NCBI RefSeq assembly: GCF_905475395.1
Contig: NC_058342.1
Location: forward strand, 4,089,001-4,153,000
Direction of reading: 5' to 3'
DNA from: Chrysoperla carnea
Taxonomy: Eukaryota; Arthropoda; Insecta; Neuroptera; Chrysopidae
Length of the DNA stretch: 64,000 bases
Part shown: one piece after another, positions 1-11,041 of the stretch
Layout: every line of letters begins with the position of its first letter
Position numbering within the stretch: the stretch's first letter is position 1
The notes under the pieces: model-generated
Seen by the model: the letters and a program-made list of their open reading frames with translations, nothing else
The model's database searches: none
Told to the model about the DNA's origin: nothing
Made by a program: the position numbers and the translations under genes

Positions 1-360
1 GAGAAATCCTCAGTAACGTAGGTAATTTCGTGTATCTTCTTATTTTTTAGTATTTCGATTTTTTTGTTGTAAGTTGTGAGAGAGATCAACACCGGTCTAA
101 TTTTCCCTTCATTTTGTTTTCCAATTCAATGTAGTTTGTTAATATCTGAACTTTCTACTTTTACATTCAATTTTTGGGTTATTAGTTGAGTAACATTCTC
201 GTATAGATTTGCGTAATTTGTATCTGTACCTTTTATTCCGTGTAATATGATGTTGTTTTTCTTATTCTAAAACTGTATTTTTGCTGAAAATTTGTATTTC
301 TGATTTAAGGATTTTATGTTCTTCCACTAACGGCTTAATCTTCTCATCAATGCTTGTCAT
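1..360 (-). pseudogene. RTE-like LINE, N-terminal protein fragment (copy 1)
   Basis: On the minus strand from about 360 downward, the broken frames encode a charged coiled-coil-like N-terminus followed by an 'RPVLISLTTYNKKIEILKNK'-type stretch and a 'VTEDFSKETLEKR'-type stretch. That order is typical of the protein in front of the endonuclease in insect RTE-like LINEs. A methionine at 358-360 is a plausible start, although the open frame continues upstream. At least one frameshift is present near 265. The rest of this copy lies to the left of the window; the fuller version is at 11042-11434. Confidence 0.65.
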
Positions 361-476
361 AATTTTTTCTTTATTTTGAGTAATCAAAGATGTAATCAGT
401 TTCGCAATAGCAAAACGTATTTTAGATGTTTGCAGCCTGCTTGCAATGGAACGAATTTATAGTTTAATTTTTGATT

Positions 477-1500
477 ATAAAGTTCAAATTTTACAACAAA
501 ATGGCTCATGTTTAGAAAGTATTAAAAATCACTACAATATCAACTTAAATGTATTTTCGAACTGAGAATGTATCATAGAAGTTATGGTTGAAAATAGTTC
601 TCGATTTTTGATTTAAAGTAGTCACTTGAAAAGTTATATATTAATTGTAAGATGCCAAATGTAAATTTTATGCAAAAAACATCATCCTTGAAGGAAAGCC
701 TTATTTCACTTAAAAGTTATATGTTCCCTTAAAGTTATTAAAACTATTATGTTTAGCTAAAATATTGCACGAGATATTTAAAATAAAACTGTTTAAAATG
801 AAGAGACAGAGAGGCTTATTTTATCTAAAAAAAAAAATTAATTTGTTTTTAATTTAATTATTATTTACTGCTGTCCACTATACAATATTTAACTATTAGA
901 CTATGTTAAGTTTATTCACAAATTTAACAACTTATAGATTGTTAGTAGTTATTTAGTTAATTTATTCAATTTATTTATTTTTTTTAATATCAAGTTCAAA
1001 CTTACAACAAAAGGATGAAGTATTTAATAATATGTAACAAATCCCTCCAATATAAACTTGTATATGTTTAGAACTGAGGTAATTTTTGTTAATAATTCTC
1101 GACTTTATGCTTTATATAATCACTATAAAACTAATATATTAATTATTGTCCAAATGTACATTTTATGAAAAGAAACGGCAGAACTGGAAAGAACGTTTTA
1201 TTTCACTAATCAAAGCAGTCGATGTGTTTACAGAACTAGGAATTTAGACATAATTTAAATGTTCACTCAAAGATATTAAAAGTTTTTTGTATAATTGAAG
1301 AAAGAAGAGATATTTAAAAATTCACTTAAAGGTATTTAAAAGTTTTGTATATAATTAAATGAAAAAAGAAAAAATTATTAATAATTAAAAATAATAATTA
1401 CAAATTTTTAAAATTAATTAAAAAAAATTTTTTACTGCCTGGTTTCGAACCACCGAGCTTTATTAAGTTGCTTAACTTTGTTCCACTAATTTTGAATAAT
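477..1500 (-). repeat. Two diverged tandem units (~510 bp), each ending in a tRNA-like B-box region
   Basis: The sequence from about 477 to 890 resembles 988 to 1440 at many points: 'AAGTTCAAA..TTACAACAAAA', 'TTCTCGA', 'ATATATTAATT', 'TTATTTCACT' and a final 'TTACTGC'. The second unit then has 'GGTTTCGAACCACC' at about 1440-1455, which on the minus strand looks like a RNA polymerase III B box, with pairing-like sequence up to 1495. This could be a tandem pair of tRNA-derived SINE-like elements in reverse orientation. The assignment is tentative. No protein coding is seen. Confidence 0.45.
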
Positions 1501-2500
1501 GAAGATTATATTTTATTACAAAATATATCTTAAAATGTACACCATAACAGCAACTAAACCTTCGTCTTTTCGAACTGAGATTATTATTATTAGTTTTATA
1601 TTATTGTTGATTATAATAATCGATTTTATTGTTATTGTTATGATTTATGATTGCCAGAAATAAATGCAATATACAATCGTCTTTTCCAATAATTTTTATT
1701 TCGCAATTATTCGTTACCCTTTTATACGGGGTCGATGATTTAATCATCTTCTGTTCGCTTGAAATTGCTATATTTAATCAATATGATTTTTTTATTATTA
1801 TGTAGGAGATATTAGGAAGGTAAATGAAATCTGGTATGGCTTTCTGTGAGAGGAAATATTTTTGTGAATATAATATTTGTCAACTTTTGATATTTGTACA
1901 GAGAATAGCTTTAGAAATTCGTACATATGTTCAACATTCTATAAATTAATAATTTTCTTGTGTATTCAAGATATATCGGCAAAAATACCTTGGATTGCTA
2001 GTAAAATTGTGTTCATTTATTTCTGGAATTTCTTTATTTATTGTTTAAGAGATATTGTTGTTCTAAAATTGCTCTTTCAGTGCGGTTGCGATACCTAGTG
2101 GTATTAGTAATATTTAGTAAAATATATTGTTCCTTGTCAATAGTTTCTGTTATAACATCAAATCGATTGATCAAATTTAAAATAATTTATTTATTTTCAT
2201 GTTATTTTATTAGATGTCCAAAAATATCTCATATATAATGATAATAAATAATTACAATGTTATATAATAAAAATAAATTAAGAAAAATAATAACAAAACT
2301 ATAATAATAAATAGAAAAGAAATCTTTCAAACATCTTGCAATAGGGCTGAATTTGTTCGTAAAATAAAACATATATAAAATCTCCCAATAGATAAAATTG
2401 GTTATAAGCGATATTTGAATACAATATAAAGTTTATATGCACCCTTACAAATTTAAATTCATATACGTCTCCGAACAGAAATTCGGTTGTTGACGGAAAC
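1501..2500. other. AT-rich non-coding leader of the decayed Gypsy element (copy 1)
   Basis: There is no convincing coding sequence here. Short open frames around 1877-2238 are AT-driven and match no family I recognise. By position this should contain the 5' LTR, primer site and 5' gag of the Gypsy element downstream, but I could not find a matching LTR 3' of pol, so the 5' end of the element is undefined. Confidence 0.5.
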
Positions 2501-2512
2501 GCCCCTCAGGCT

Positions 2513-2940
2513 ATGTGTAGCTTTGAATGCTGCACCTTAAAGGGACATAATTGCCCAAATAGGGTTCCGAACATGGTTTCGGTCCATACTTCGAACTCAA
2601 ATTCGGTCTGTGGATCTAGCAACGGTTATTCTTGCGATCAAGGTAACTCACAATGTTTGGCTTCAACTATCAACAAATCCAATTCAAATGCAAATTATAG
2701 TTATAATTCAATTAACACATATTCAAATAATCGTCGGGTAGTCACTTGTAGCTACTGTAAATTAAGAGGTCACACATATTTCAGAATGCCGCAGAAGAAG
2801 ATATAATAATTCTCGTTATTCGAATGCTAGAGTATCTAACCAGAATTCGCCCATCGCAAACCAAAATGGTGAGGCCTTGAATGGCAATGTTTCTTTTGCC
2901 AGCTCCAATACACCGAATCCAAAAAACTAATTACTGAACC
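2513..2940 (+). pseudogene. Gypsy gag C-terminal fragment with zinc-knuckle remnant (copy 1)
   Basis: The reading frame from 2513 is Asn/Ser-rich and then shows 'CSYCKLRGHT', the start of a CCHC zinc knuckle (C-x2-C-x4-H). The last cysteine is reached only by a frame change at about 2785. After it, a Q/N-rich stretch leads toward the protease. The capsid-type N-terminal region is not recognisable. The fragment lies directly upstream of the protease DSG motif, as expected for gag. Copy 2 (13587-14035) differs here by single-base indels, so neither copy has a clean frame. Confidence 0.6.
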
Positions 2941-4191
2941 TCGACATATTCAAACAAAACTTCCGTTAGTGTACGTCTCATTTTACAATTATCCAATTCT
3001 TGCGTTGCTCGACTCAGGTAGCACTTTAAATTTAATTACTTCAAGATGTCTTCAAAAAATTTTGATCCCCATAGAATAAAAATTCAAGTAACTGAAATCG
3101 AAGCGTATTTGCCTGGCGCTTTATCTTTAAAGCTGAACAAATTTTGTCTTCTACATTTTAAACTAAATTCGTATTCATGGACTGCAAAATTCTTTATTAC
3201 CGAATTTTTACCATGCGAGGTCATAATTGGTGCCAATACTCTGTCTACATGCGGTATTTTGTTAGATATTTCAATTTCACGCGTCAAGTTCTCATTTAAT
3301 CTTTCGGTATCCATTCCGTTCGTAAAACAAAAGTTTCTTCAAAACTCAATCGCGGTCATTACGGAATTTAAGGCTGAATTAAACGAGTTACAAAGAAAAC
3401 GGCTTAACAATATTATAAGTAGTTATCCTATGGTTCTTACCAAAACTCCGGGACGAGCTAGAAATTATGAGTACAAAATTATTCTAAAAGATTTTGAACC
3501 GGTTAGGAAAGGTCCATACTATTTGCCTCCAGACAAGCTACCTTTATTGGAAGAACATATTAATGAATTAGTCGAGTCGGGTATATTATTCGCATGTCAG
3601 AGTCCCTACGCCTCATCAGTATTCTTCGTAGCTAAACAGTCGGGTGTTGTTAGGTTATGTGCAGATTATCGATTTTTAAATACCAAAATTCAGTTCGATC
3701 CGTTCAGTGCATGTAAAATGAACACAATCTTTAACAGTCTAGGATCCGCAAAGTACTTTTCAATATTTGATCTAAATCAATCGTTTTACCAAATTCCGTT
3801 AAGCCAGGATTCGCGTCATATTACAGCAATCATTACGCAAGTAGGTCAGTATGCCTTTTCAGTGTTGCCTTTTGGTTTAGTAAATTCCGATCAAGGTTTA
3901 AATAGATATCTAGTCAGGGAATTCGCTCAATTTAGAAAAGAGCAATTTTTTTTACAATATTATGATGACTTAATCATCTATAGTTCATCCTTGGACCAAC
4001 ATTTATCTCAAATCAATAGAGTTTTATTAAAATTTAAAGAATTAAACCTAACGGTGAACCCGGATAAAGTTAAACTTTGTATGACTCGTTTAAAACTTCT
4101 GGGCCTTGTCATTTCAAATCAAGGTCGAGTTCCCGATCCGGATAAATGGGCAGCAATTATAAATTTATCATTTCCTAGAAAACTTAACTAA
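2941..4191 (+). pseudogene. pol: Gypsy pol: protease and reverse transcriptase (copy 1)
   Basis: The aspartic protease is visible as 'LALLDSGSTLNLI' at about 3001-3040. It is followed by a frame change in an A/T run near 3058 and then a 381-codon frame from 3046. That frame carries the protease C-terminus ('VIIGANTL'), the RT entry region ('GPYYLPPDK'), 'VRLCADYRFLN', 'YFSIFDLNQSFYQIPL', 'LPFGLVNS' and the catalytic box 'YYDDLIIYSS' at about 3957-3986. The pattern is that of a Ty3/Gypsy pol. The frame ends at 4191 through a one-base shift; the RT thumb and RNase H continue in another frame at 4226. The element cannot be autonomous, and the same breaks occur in copy 2. Confidence 0.9.
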
Positions 4192-4225
4192 AAGAACACT
4201 AAAAGATTTACAAAAATTTATTGGT

Positions 4226-5197
4226 ATGTGTGCCTTCTACTCAAAATTTATTCCAAATTTTAGCACAATAGTGGCACCCTTGAACGCCCTCAAAAAGAAA
4301 AATGCAAAATTCATTATAGAATCTATACATTACGAATCTTTTGAAAAGTTAAAAAAGGCATTAATTTCGCCTCCATTATTGAGATTTCCTGATTTTAAAA
4401 GAAAGTTTATTTTGACCACGGACGCTAGTTCCAAAGGTATTGCTGGCACGTTAAGCCAAGATTTTGACGATGGCAGGCATCCAATAGAATTTTTTTCTAG
4501 AAGACTCCAAAACGCAGAATTTAGATATTGTGCGCATGAACTTGAACTCTTGGCAGTCGTAAAATCTTTAGCTCATTTCAAAGATTATCTTTTGGAGAGA
4601 GAATTCGTTCTTGAAACTGACGCAAGGTCATTAATTTGGATTTTCAAACAACCACAAGCTTTCAATAAACTTTCGCGCTGGATTCTCCAGATGTCACGTT
4701 TTAACTTTACCCCGATTCACGTTCGTGGACAACACAATTTTGTGAGTGACGCTCTGTCACGTTTATTTGATGTTAATGATAAGAATGTTAAAGAGGAAAG
4801 TATTTTAGAATCTGACCCAGTGGCTTTATTAAATACGTTAGTTCATTCTACTCCCCAAGGGTATTTATCAGTAAGCGAAGCTCAAAGGCTTTCAGAATAT
4901 TGTAATTCCGTTTACGCTGACATAAAGTCAGGCAAAAATATTAAAAACTTCTTTATTCGTGATGGTTTACTTTGTCGTTTCGTCGGAAAAAATCGTAACA
5001 AAAGAATCGTGTTACCGAATACCATGTTGAGTTTTGTTCTGGAATATTTTCACTCTACTATGCACCATGGTACGTTAAAAACTTATCGTGATATAGCAAA
5101 AAGATTTTGGGCTCCTGAATTATTTAAAACTGTAAAAACTTTCGTGAGTGAGTGTAGGGTATATGCGTCTTCAAAATCGTCAAATAAACTCAAATAG
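4226..5197 (+). pseudogene. pol: Gypsy pol: RT end, RNase H and integrase zinc-binding region (copy 1)
   Basis: The 323-codon frame begins with 'MCAFYSKFIPNFSTIVAPL', the usual end of Gypsy RT. It continues into RNase H ('LTTDASSKGIAGTLSQ', then 'AHELELLAVVKSLAHF' and 'LETDARSL'). Next comes an HHCC-type integrase N-terminus ('YFHSTMHHGTLKTYRDIAKR' followed by 'ECRVY', where the second metal-binding cysteine is not clear). A frameshift just before 5234 separates it from the integrase core. Spacing and order match Gypsy pol. Confidence 0.9.
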
Positions 5198-5212
5198 TGC
5201 TCCAAATCTGGC

Positions 5213-6038
5213 TTTAATACCTCCAAATGAAGTGTGGCCCATTTGTATATAGATTATATTGGTCCCCTAATTACATCTACTGATTCTTTCCGTTTTATTT
5301 TAGTGATTGTTGACGGATTTTCCAAATATGTTGTCGCAAAAGCTACACGCAGATCTACGGCGGAAGTGACTACAAAAGTATTAAGAGAAACTTTCTTACA
5401 ATATGGTTTTCCTAAGTTATTGACATCAGACAACGGATCGGCTTTTAGATCACAGAAGCTTGCAGATTTTTAATGGCTCATGGAGTAAAAGCAATTTTTA
5501 CTTCTGGTTACAACCCAGAAGTAATCTCTGTGAACGTAATAATCAAAATATAAAAACAAATTTATCGACCATTATGAAGGAATACGACCAGCAACATAAA
5601 AATTGGAGTAACATGCTTCCATACGTCGTATATAATTATAATCGCACTTTCCACCAAACGATTAAGTGCACAGCTGCGGTTGTATTTTTTGGCAGAGAAT
5701 TGTATACTTCTCTGGATCTCGCACTTAATATTGATTTATGTGCAGAAAAGCCGGACTTAAGTTTTGTAAGCAAAAATCTTAAAGAGTATTTTATCAACAA
5801 ATCAAAACGAACATTAGAATACGCATCAAAGTTTCGAATAAACCAAACTGTCATGTTAAAAAATCATGCATTGACATCAACAACTGAACGGGATAAGAAG
5901 TTCATGGATAAATACAGTGGTCCTTATAAAATCGCTAGATTCACAACACCAGTTTCTGTGGAACTTCAAGAAATCGACTCGAAAATTGGTAAAAAATCCC
6001 ACATACAATACATCAAACCCTACGGAAGTGATAACTAA
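5213..6038 (+). pseudogene. pol: Gypsy pol: integrase core and C-terminus (copy 1)
   Basis: Two overlapping frames (5234-5473 and 5460-6038) cover the integrase core. The catalytic residues are visible as 'YIDYIGPL' (first Asp), 'LLTSDNGSAF' (second Asp) and 'NLCERNNQNIK' (Glu). A one-base frameshift at about 5472 lies between the second and third. The C-terminus has a GPY/F-like segment ('DKYSGPYKIARF'). Translation ends with TAA at 6036-6038. The core residues are still readable, so decay is moderate, but the protein cannot be made without frame correction. Confidence 0.9.
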
Positions 6039-6186
6039 TACACATAAGTTATTTAAATAAGTAAGCTCCTTCAGAGACATTATCAGTTAATTTTCTTTAT
6101 TTAATAAGTTTAAAGATTTAAAGTTTTTTATTCTTCTGTTTTGATTCACAATGCAAGCAAGACCAAGCATATGCAGGGAAAAAGGG

Positions 6187-6221
<35 letters not shown>

Positions 6222-7970
6222 TCATAGTGTGAAACAGTCTTTATATTCCATCATATTGTGGTTAGCATCTACCTTCATATATTTATTTTACAGTTAAATG
6301 TCAAAAAATGCTAGGGTTTTTGTTTTTTTTAAATATTTATGGTGGCAGAGAGATTCATTACTTAGTAGAAAGAACGCATCAGAGGACTCTCTTATAGTTT
6401 GGTCGCCTTGAAGAACGGACCACAAAATTTTTATATGGAGGATTAAACATGGTTGGATAGGATTAAGCGTGGTTGGATATTATAATTGAAAAATGATGGG
6501 TTAAAATACAATACTTTAATGTACGGTAAATAAATAATAGCAGTTTAAAAGGTAATGTGAAAATTTTTTCCTTGTTTTCGATCTTGCTTGCATAAATTTA
6601 TTTTCTAACCCATGACATGTCGAGGTAATATTTTTCAAGTAATTTTAAAGTCATTATATAACCGTTGGTTCTAGGATGAATTGAATTTTCTCATTTAGGT
6701 TCCGTCGTGAAACGACGCTTAAATTATTTATACAGTTTCAAAAACCTAACACGTTTTTTAATTACGTTTTTGTGCACTATGTCGGGGTTATTGGTCGCGA
6801 CAATCATTCGTAGGATGTTGAAATTACCATCCTAACAGTATTAGTATAACGTCGTTAGTTGGGGGTTCTATTTCGTTAATTTTGCAATAATGTTGTGTAG
6901 TTTTAACTAATGTTCGAGTTAAGGTTTTCGTTATTCAATACGCGTGTACAAATTTAATTTATAATAATTTTTCTGAGTACGCATATTGCTTGTTAATATA
7001 ATTTATTTCGTATACGACAGGGTGTAGTGGAAATTGAAGTACATTTAAAACGTGTTAGTTTTTATGATTTATTCGGGTGACACACACCCTATTTTATAAT
7101 TTAAATCAATGTAGGTTTAAAGTATGATAAGTTGAATTTGTAGCTTCTGAGGTGGTATCTAAGTTTGTTAATATTTAATTAACCTCATGCTATCGTTTAG
7201 TAAAATAATGGTTTATATGTATTAAAGTCAATTGTTTAAATTTGTTAGTATTTTGGTTAAAATTTTCGTACCACTACGGTAAACGTAATTTATAGATTTA
7301 AAGTTATAGTTTCAAACGTTGTTATTTTAAGTTTGTTTAAGAAGTTTGTTAAAATAGTTTCAGTGTAAACTCATGTTATAGTTTAGCCGTTTAAAATAAA
7401 TTGTTATCGATATCGAGTATAGTGGTTATCTGTTATATCTTCTTTCAGACTTTGACTAAGTTGCCCTCTTCTCTACACTGATGCATAAGGGTTCCTTTGC
7501 AAGGAATTAGATCTGGGATAAATCCTCTGGGAATGGATTGGGTTTAGTTTCTCAATCCCGACTTGGGCCCAATTTTAACATCTGGTATCCGCTTCTAATG
7601 TCCATCAAACTCTCATTTATTCATTTTTTAATTAATTATTGATAATTTTTTTTAAGCGACGTTATTTATTAGAGTATAAATTTACCCAAAGATATATTTT
7701 TATGTAACATATGGTAACAGATATTCAAAAAATTTGCTACAATACATATTAAACATTGTTAGTTTCTTTAAAAAAAAATACAGTTATGGATGCTCGGATT
7801 ATATAAAACTTATAATGAACTTATTAAATTTAATATTGACTATTAAAACCTTCTTCCAAACAATAGAAACATTGGTCCAAATTCCCAAACGATATTGTCT
7901 ATCGTTAATTTTTTAGTATTTATAAGATTTCGGATGGTAGTTGATAATTATATTGTATAATTGCCATTGC
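6039..7970. other. 3' flank of the decayed Gypsy element, possible LTR (copy 1)
   Basis: No coding region is seen. A (TA)n microsatellite lies at about 6189-6220. At about 7565-7600 the sequence '..TTTTAACATCTGGTATCCGC' looks like an LTR end (CA) two bases before a TGG primer-binding-site-like start, so an LTR may occupy most of this stretch. That would mean internal leader sequence follows the 3' LTR, as in a tandem array. I could not find the partner LTR, so this is only a suggestion. A small hairpin (CGTCGTGAAACGACG) lies near 6701. Confidence 0.3.
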
Positions 7971-9262
7971 TAATTTTTTCAATTAGTTGTTTTATAGTAT
8001 GCATGTGGTCGACTGTCGTGAAGTCACGCTGGAAGTTGGCTTGTTCTTTGCATTGATTTTCATTTAGGTCCTTACTGATTCGATTTAATATAATTTTTGA
8101 AAATATTTTATATAAATTTGATGATAAGCTGATTAGTATGTAGTTATTAATATCATCCTTATCACCTTTTTTGTGCAGTAGTATAATGGACAAATTTTTC
8201 CATTGTTTTGGTATAGTTTCGTTAGAAAGTATGCCATGGACTAGGAGTGTAATGGCCTTAAGTATAGATTGTAGACATGTTTTTAGAATTTCGTTAGTTA
8301 TTTTGTCGTCTCCCGGAGCTATATAGATTTTTCGGGAAAGTATTGCACTCCTTAATTCCGAATCTAATATCGGGGGAACAGGATCTTTATGGTCTTTTGA
8401 TAGAAAGAGTGTGTCAGTGTGCTCCTCAGTGTCCTGTAGAATTTTGTGGCTATTTCGGTGATTTGAGGTCTTCTTGCTTCGTTCTTTTTATCGTTATTTA
8501 TAATATTTGGAATCCAGCAGGTGTGCTCTCTTAACTCCTCAAAGCTGTTGTAATTTCTCCTGTTTTTTCAATGTGGTATTGTAATATCTTTCTTCTTTTT
8601 TGTGTGTTCTGATTTGTTTATTAATTTGCTTACTTATTACTGCTCATTGTTTTTTATTATATTTTTTGTCTTCCAGTAATGTTTCCCTGATTTTTATTGG
8701 AGTTCTTGCCTCTTCGCCGATCTGGTTTTTTTGAAATGCACATTTTCTTTGATATGCTTTGTATTTTTCCTGTCTCGTGTTACTGCTTTCCATGGTTGTC
8801 ATTATATTTTCCAATAAATTCTTTGGTATGGGATTTACAATCTGGGCTGGTTGGATTTAAGTGTTTGTATGTCTACGTTTGCGTAGAGTTCTGCTATTAC
8901 CATTCGATGATTTGTATTAAAATTAAATTGCTTTAAAACGTTAATATCTTTAAAGAAGTGGGGTTTTTTAGAGAGTATGAAATCTATTTCGGTTTTTACT
9001 TGCCCATCAGGGGATATCCAGGTCCATTTTTTATTTTTATTTTTTTATATAAAGAATTTATAATTTAGGTTGTGTGCAAGTGCTAAATTCACTAGTTTCT
9101 GTCCTTTGTTATTCGTTTTTCCAGTGCTGAATTGACCAAGTATCATGTCTTCATTTGAAAACCTTTCACTTTTTCTTTTCTCGTTTTCTTTGGATTTCCC
9201 TATAATTTTATTGTTTCTGATGTATACTTCATTTCCTTTTTCCCTTTCTTTCTAATTTTTAC
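7971..9262 (-). pseudogene. RTE-like LINE: endonuclease C-terminus and reverse transcriptase N-terminus
   Basis: Reading the minus strand from 9262 down: a basic linker ('EVYIRNNKIIGKSKENEK'), then the RTE-type endonuclease end ('WTWISPDGQVKTEIDFIL', about 9000-9030) and 'NTNHRMVIAELY'. The RT N-terminus follows with 'APGDDKITNEILK' (about 8300), 'LSIILLHKKGDKDDINNY' and 'ILISLSSNLYKIFSKIILNR' (8193 and below). Several frameshifts and stops are present. The RT is cut off at about 7970, before the catalytic YADD box, at the junction with the duplicated segment. The missing 5' part lies beyond the DNA element at 9270-11040. Confidence 0.82.
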
Positions 9263-9896
9263 AGTTAAAATCCAGCAACCTAGAATTAGTGAAAATTCAC
9301 AGAATGATTCAGTTAAAAAAGAAATCACTAATTCATCAGTGAAAATAAGATTCACTAATTGATAAATGGAAATATATTTCACTAATTTATAAGTGAAAAT
9401 TTAAATCACTAATTTTTGAGTGAAAGTAACTAATTTAATAGTGACAGTACTTTTCACTAATCCATTAGTTACATCTTTTAGATGTAATAATGTCATATTT
9501 AGAAAATCACCAATTAAATTAACAGAATTTACTAATTCTTTCATTGTTGTGAATTAGCAGAATTTACTAATTTATCAGTTAAAAATACTATTCTATTCAA
9601 TTAGGTACTTCCAAGTAAAACAATTTTTTTATTAGGAAAAGGAAAAAATATGTGCATTTAATAAAAATTTTATTGACTTTGTTCATCATATGTTATAAAT
9701 TTACTTACTTAGAACTTATGTTAAAACTATAATGAATTTCATGAATGATTTTAATGAATTACATAGTTATATGAATAGCTGATACAATATTTTTGGGTTT
9801 TACTCCCATCTTAAAAATATAAGAATCGATTTAATTGTAAAAATTAATTAATTCCTTTGGATACTCCAAATTTAATACATAATAACATATGTATAG

Positions 9897-10043
9897 TCAA
9901 TCAAATGCAAACATGGGTTCCAGTTTTTTGCCTACTTCCATCGCCTTGAATAAATGCACTGTTTCCAGATTGCCCCGATTCTGAATGCTTTCTTTGGGGT
10001 TCGCAGTTACTCCTACGAAAAATTTTTTCAAATTCCTCTTTTC
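9897..10043 (-). pseudogene. Exon-like 47-codon fragment inside the DNA element
   Basis: On the minus strand, a splice-acceptor-like 'TTTCTAG' at about 10050-10044 is followed by a 47-codon open frame ending in TGA at 9897-9899. The peptide has ordinary amino-acid composition and a segment 'KKFFVGVTANP'. That is faintly reminiscent of the 'YIGVT.NP' start of GIY-YIG-type domains, but this is only a resemblance. Local composition is much less AT-biased than the flanks. It may be a terminal exon of a host or transposon gene captured by the element. Function is unknown. Confidence 0.4.
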
Positions 10044-10274
10044 CTAGAAACATATAAAATAACTATTTGTATGCATAAAGTACGTGTTTAGAACCAAAAA
10101 CTTTGAAAAATTACATTAGGTCCGGTCAATTGCACATTCCATTCCTTTGTTTGTGTGCCGGTTAAACTATGATTTGAAACATTGAAAACATTGCAATGTA
10201 ACTGATTACAAAAGAAAAGAGTTCACTTACTAAGGATCAAAATTTTTAAATCAAAGTTTGACAGTCTTCTTTGC

Positions 10275-10288
10275 ACGAAATATCATTT
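10275..10288. repeat. SINE target-site duplication (left; partner 10594-10607)
   Basis: ACGAAATATCATTT here pairs with ACGAAAGATCATTT at 10594-10607. There is one mismatch over 14 bp immediately flanking the SINE. Confidence 0.85.
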
Positions 10289-10593
10289 ATATATAATAAT
10301 AATAATGGGGTTTAACCTCCGTTTTTCTGACATATACGCCTATAACAGTGGCCACCCAGACCATTATTTGTTAATCATTATTTATTTAATTACAAACATA
10401 TTTACAATTACATTTTGATGTGGGTGGAGTCGGTTACTTCGTTCTTATCCAAGCGACGACAATGTGATCAATTTTGCACTCCCATTAATTATAAATTGTT
10501 CACATTGCCGCTGCCTGGATTCGAACCCGCAACCTAAGTCTAAATGGACAAACAGACCAAGGCAAGCGCCTTAGACCGCTCGGCCATTTAGGC
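10289..10593 (-). mobile_element. tRNA-Leu-derived SINE with target-site duplication
   Basis: On the minus strand the 5' end (10593 downward) reads like a tRNA-Leu: 'AATGGCCGAGCGGTCTAAGG' (A box) and 'GGTTGCGGGTTCGAATCC' (B box). A ~200-bp unrelated body follows, ending '..GGAGGTTAAACCCC' and an (ATT)n-type tail at about 10293-10306. It is flanked by a 14-bp direct repeat with one mismatch, ACGAAATATCATTT (10275-10288) and ACGAAAGATCATTT (10594-10607), the mark of target-primed insertion. A second family member is at 52591-52822. It is not a functional tRNA because the anticodon and acceptor stems do not fold properly. Confidence 0.88.
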
Positions 10594-11041
10594 ACGAAAG
10601 ATCATTTGAAACTGTTAAAGTAACGAAAGGATCGTTGGTCATAAAACTAAAATATTGAGATATTATACTGTTATGTCTTGGTTCATACAAGTATGTTATA
10701 TTTCTCGTTTCATACTAGTAAATAAAGAGCATACTCTAAATAAAAGGGGAGCAATCACTGAAAAATTAGTGAAAATCAAATTCATCAATGAAATTAGTCA
10801 TAAAATCACTGATAACCAAGTAAAAATAACTGCATAATTAGTGAATTCTAAACTGACTAATATAATTAGTGACAAAGCAACTGCTAACTGATGAAAACTA
10901 CTATTGAATTATTCAAAATTGAAATCACTAATTGAGATAGTGAATGTTTCACTGATTAATCTAGTAAAATCACTAATTTTTCAGTGAAAAAATTTTCAGT
11001 AGCTGAATTAGTGAAAATTTCACTAATTTAATTTTAGAGGG

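Larger units (their letters stand above)
1..7970. repeat. Copy 1 of an ~8-kb segment of an 11-kb tandem duplication
   Basis: Bases 1-7970 recur almost unchanged at 11075-19040. The offset is 11,074 bp through most of the segment and 11,070 bp after a shorter (TA)n tract in copy 2. The shared part covers the 5' part of an RTE-like LINE, a diverged tandem repeat, a decayed Gypsy pol and its 3' flank. Both copies have the same frameshifts in pol, so the element had decayed before it was duplicated. Homology ends where copy 1 runs into LINE reverse-transcriptase sequence and copy 2 runs into unrelated sequence. The left edge of copy 1 lies outside the window. An assembly artefact from two haplotypes cannot be excluded. 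Confidence 0.93.
9270..11040. mobile_element. Non-autonomous DNA element with TTAGTGA/TCACTAA subterminal repeats
   Basis: Left (9280-9600) and right (10745-11035) ends are packed with TCACTAAT / ATTAGTGA words in both orientations. The outer edges resemble each other inverted: 'CCAGCAACCTAGAATTAGTG' against the reverse complement 'CCACCCTCTAAAATTAAATT'. It sits exactly inside the RTE-like LINE frame, which resumes on both sides. No transposase is present. The interior carries an exon-like ORF (9897-10043, minus) and a SINE (10289-10593). I could not identify a clean target-site duplication or assign a superfamily. Confidence 0.6.

Noticed and set aside
1725..1745. 'GATGATTTAATCATC' palindrome as an operator
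   Set aside because: AT-rich palindromes are expected by chance here and nothing around it supports a regulatory role.
1877..2238. Two overlapping ORFs (73 and 65 codons), also at 12951-13312
   Set aside because: Duplicated with the segment, hydrophobic and AT-driven, no motif; likely chance frames in the Gypsy leader.
8343..8936. Plus-strand ORFs of 63 and 79 codons
   Set aside because: They are antisense to the LINE endonuclease/RT, whose motifs are clear on the minus strand.
10505..10593. A tRNA-Leu gene on the minus strand
   Set aside because: A and B boxes are good, but the acceptor and anticodon stems fail, and it is followed by a SINE body and flanked by target duplications.
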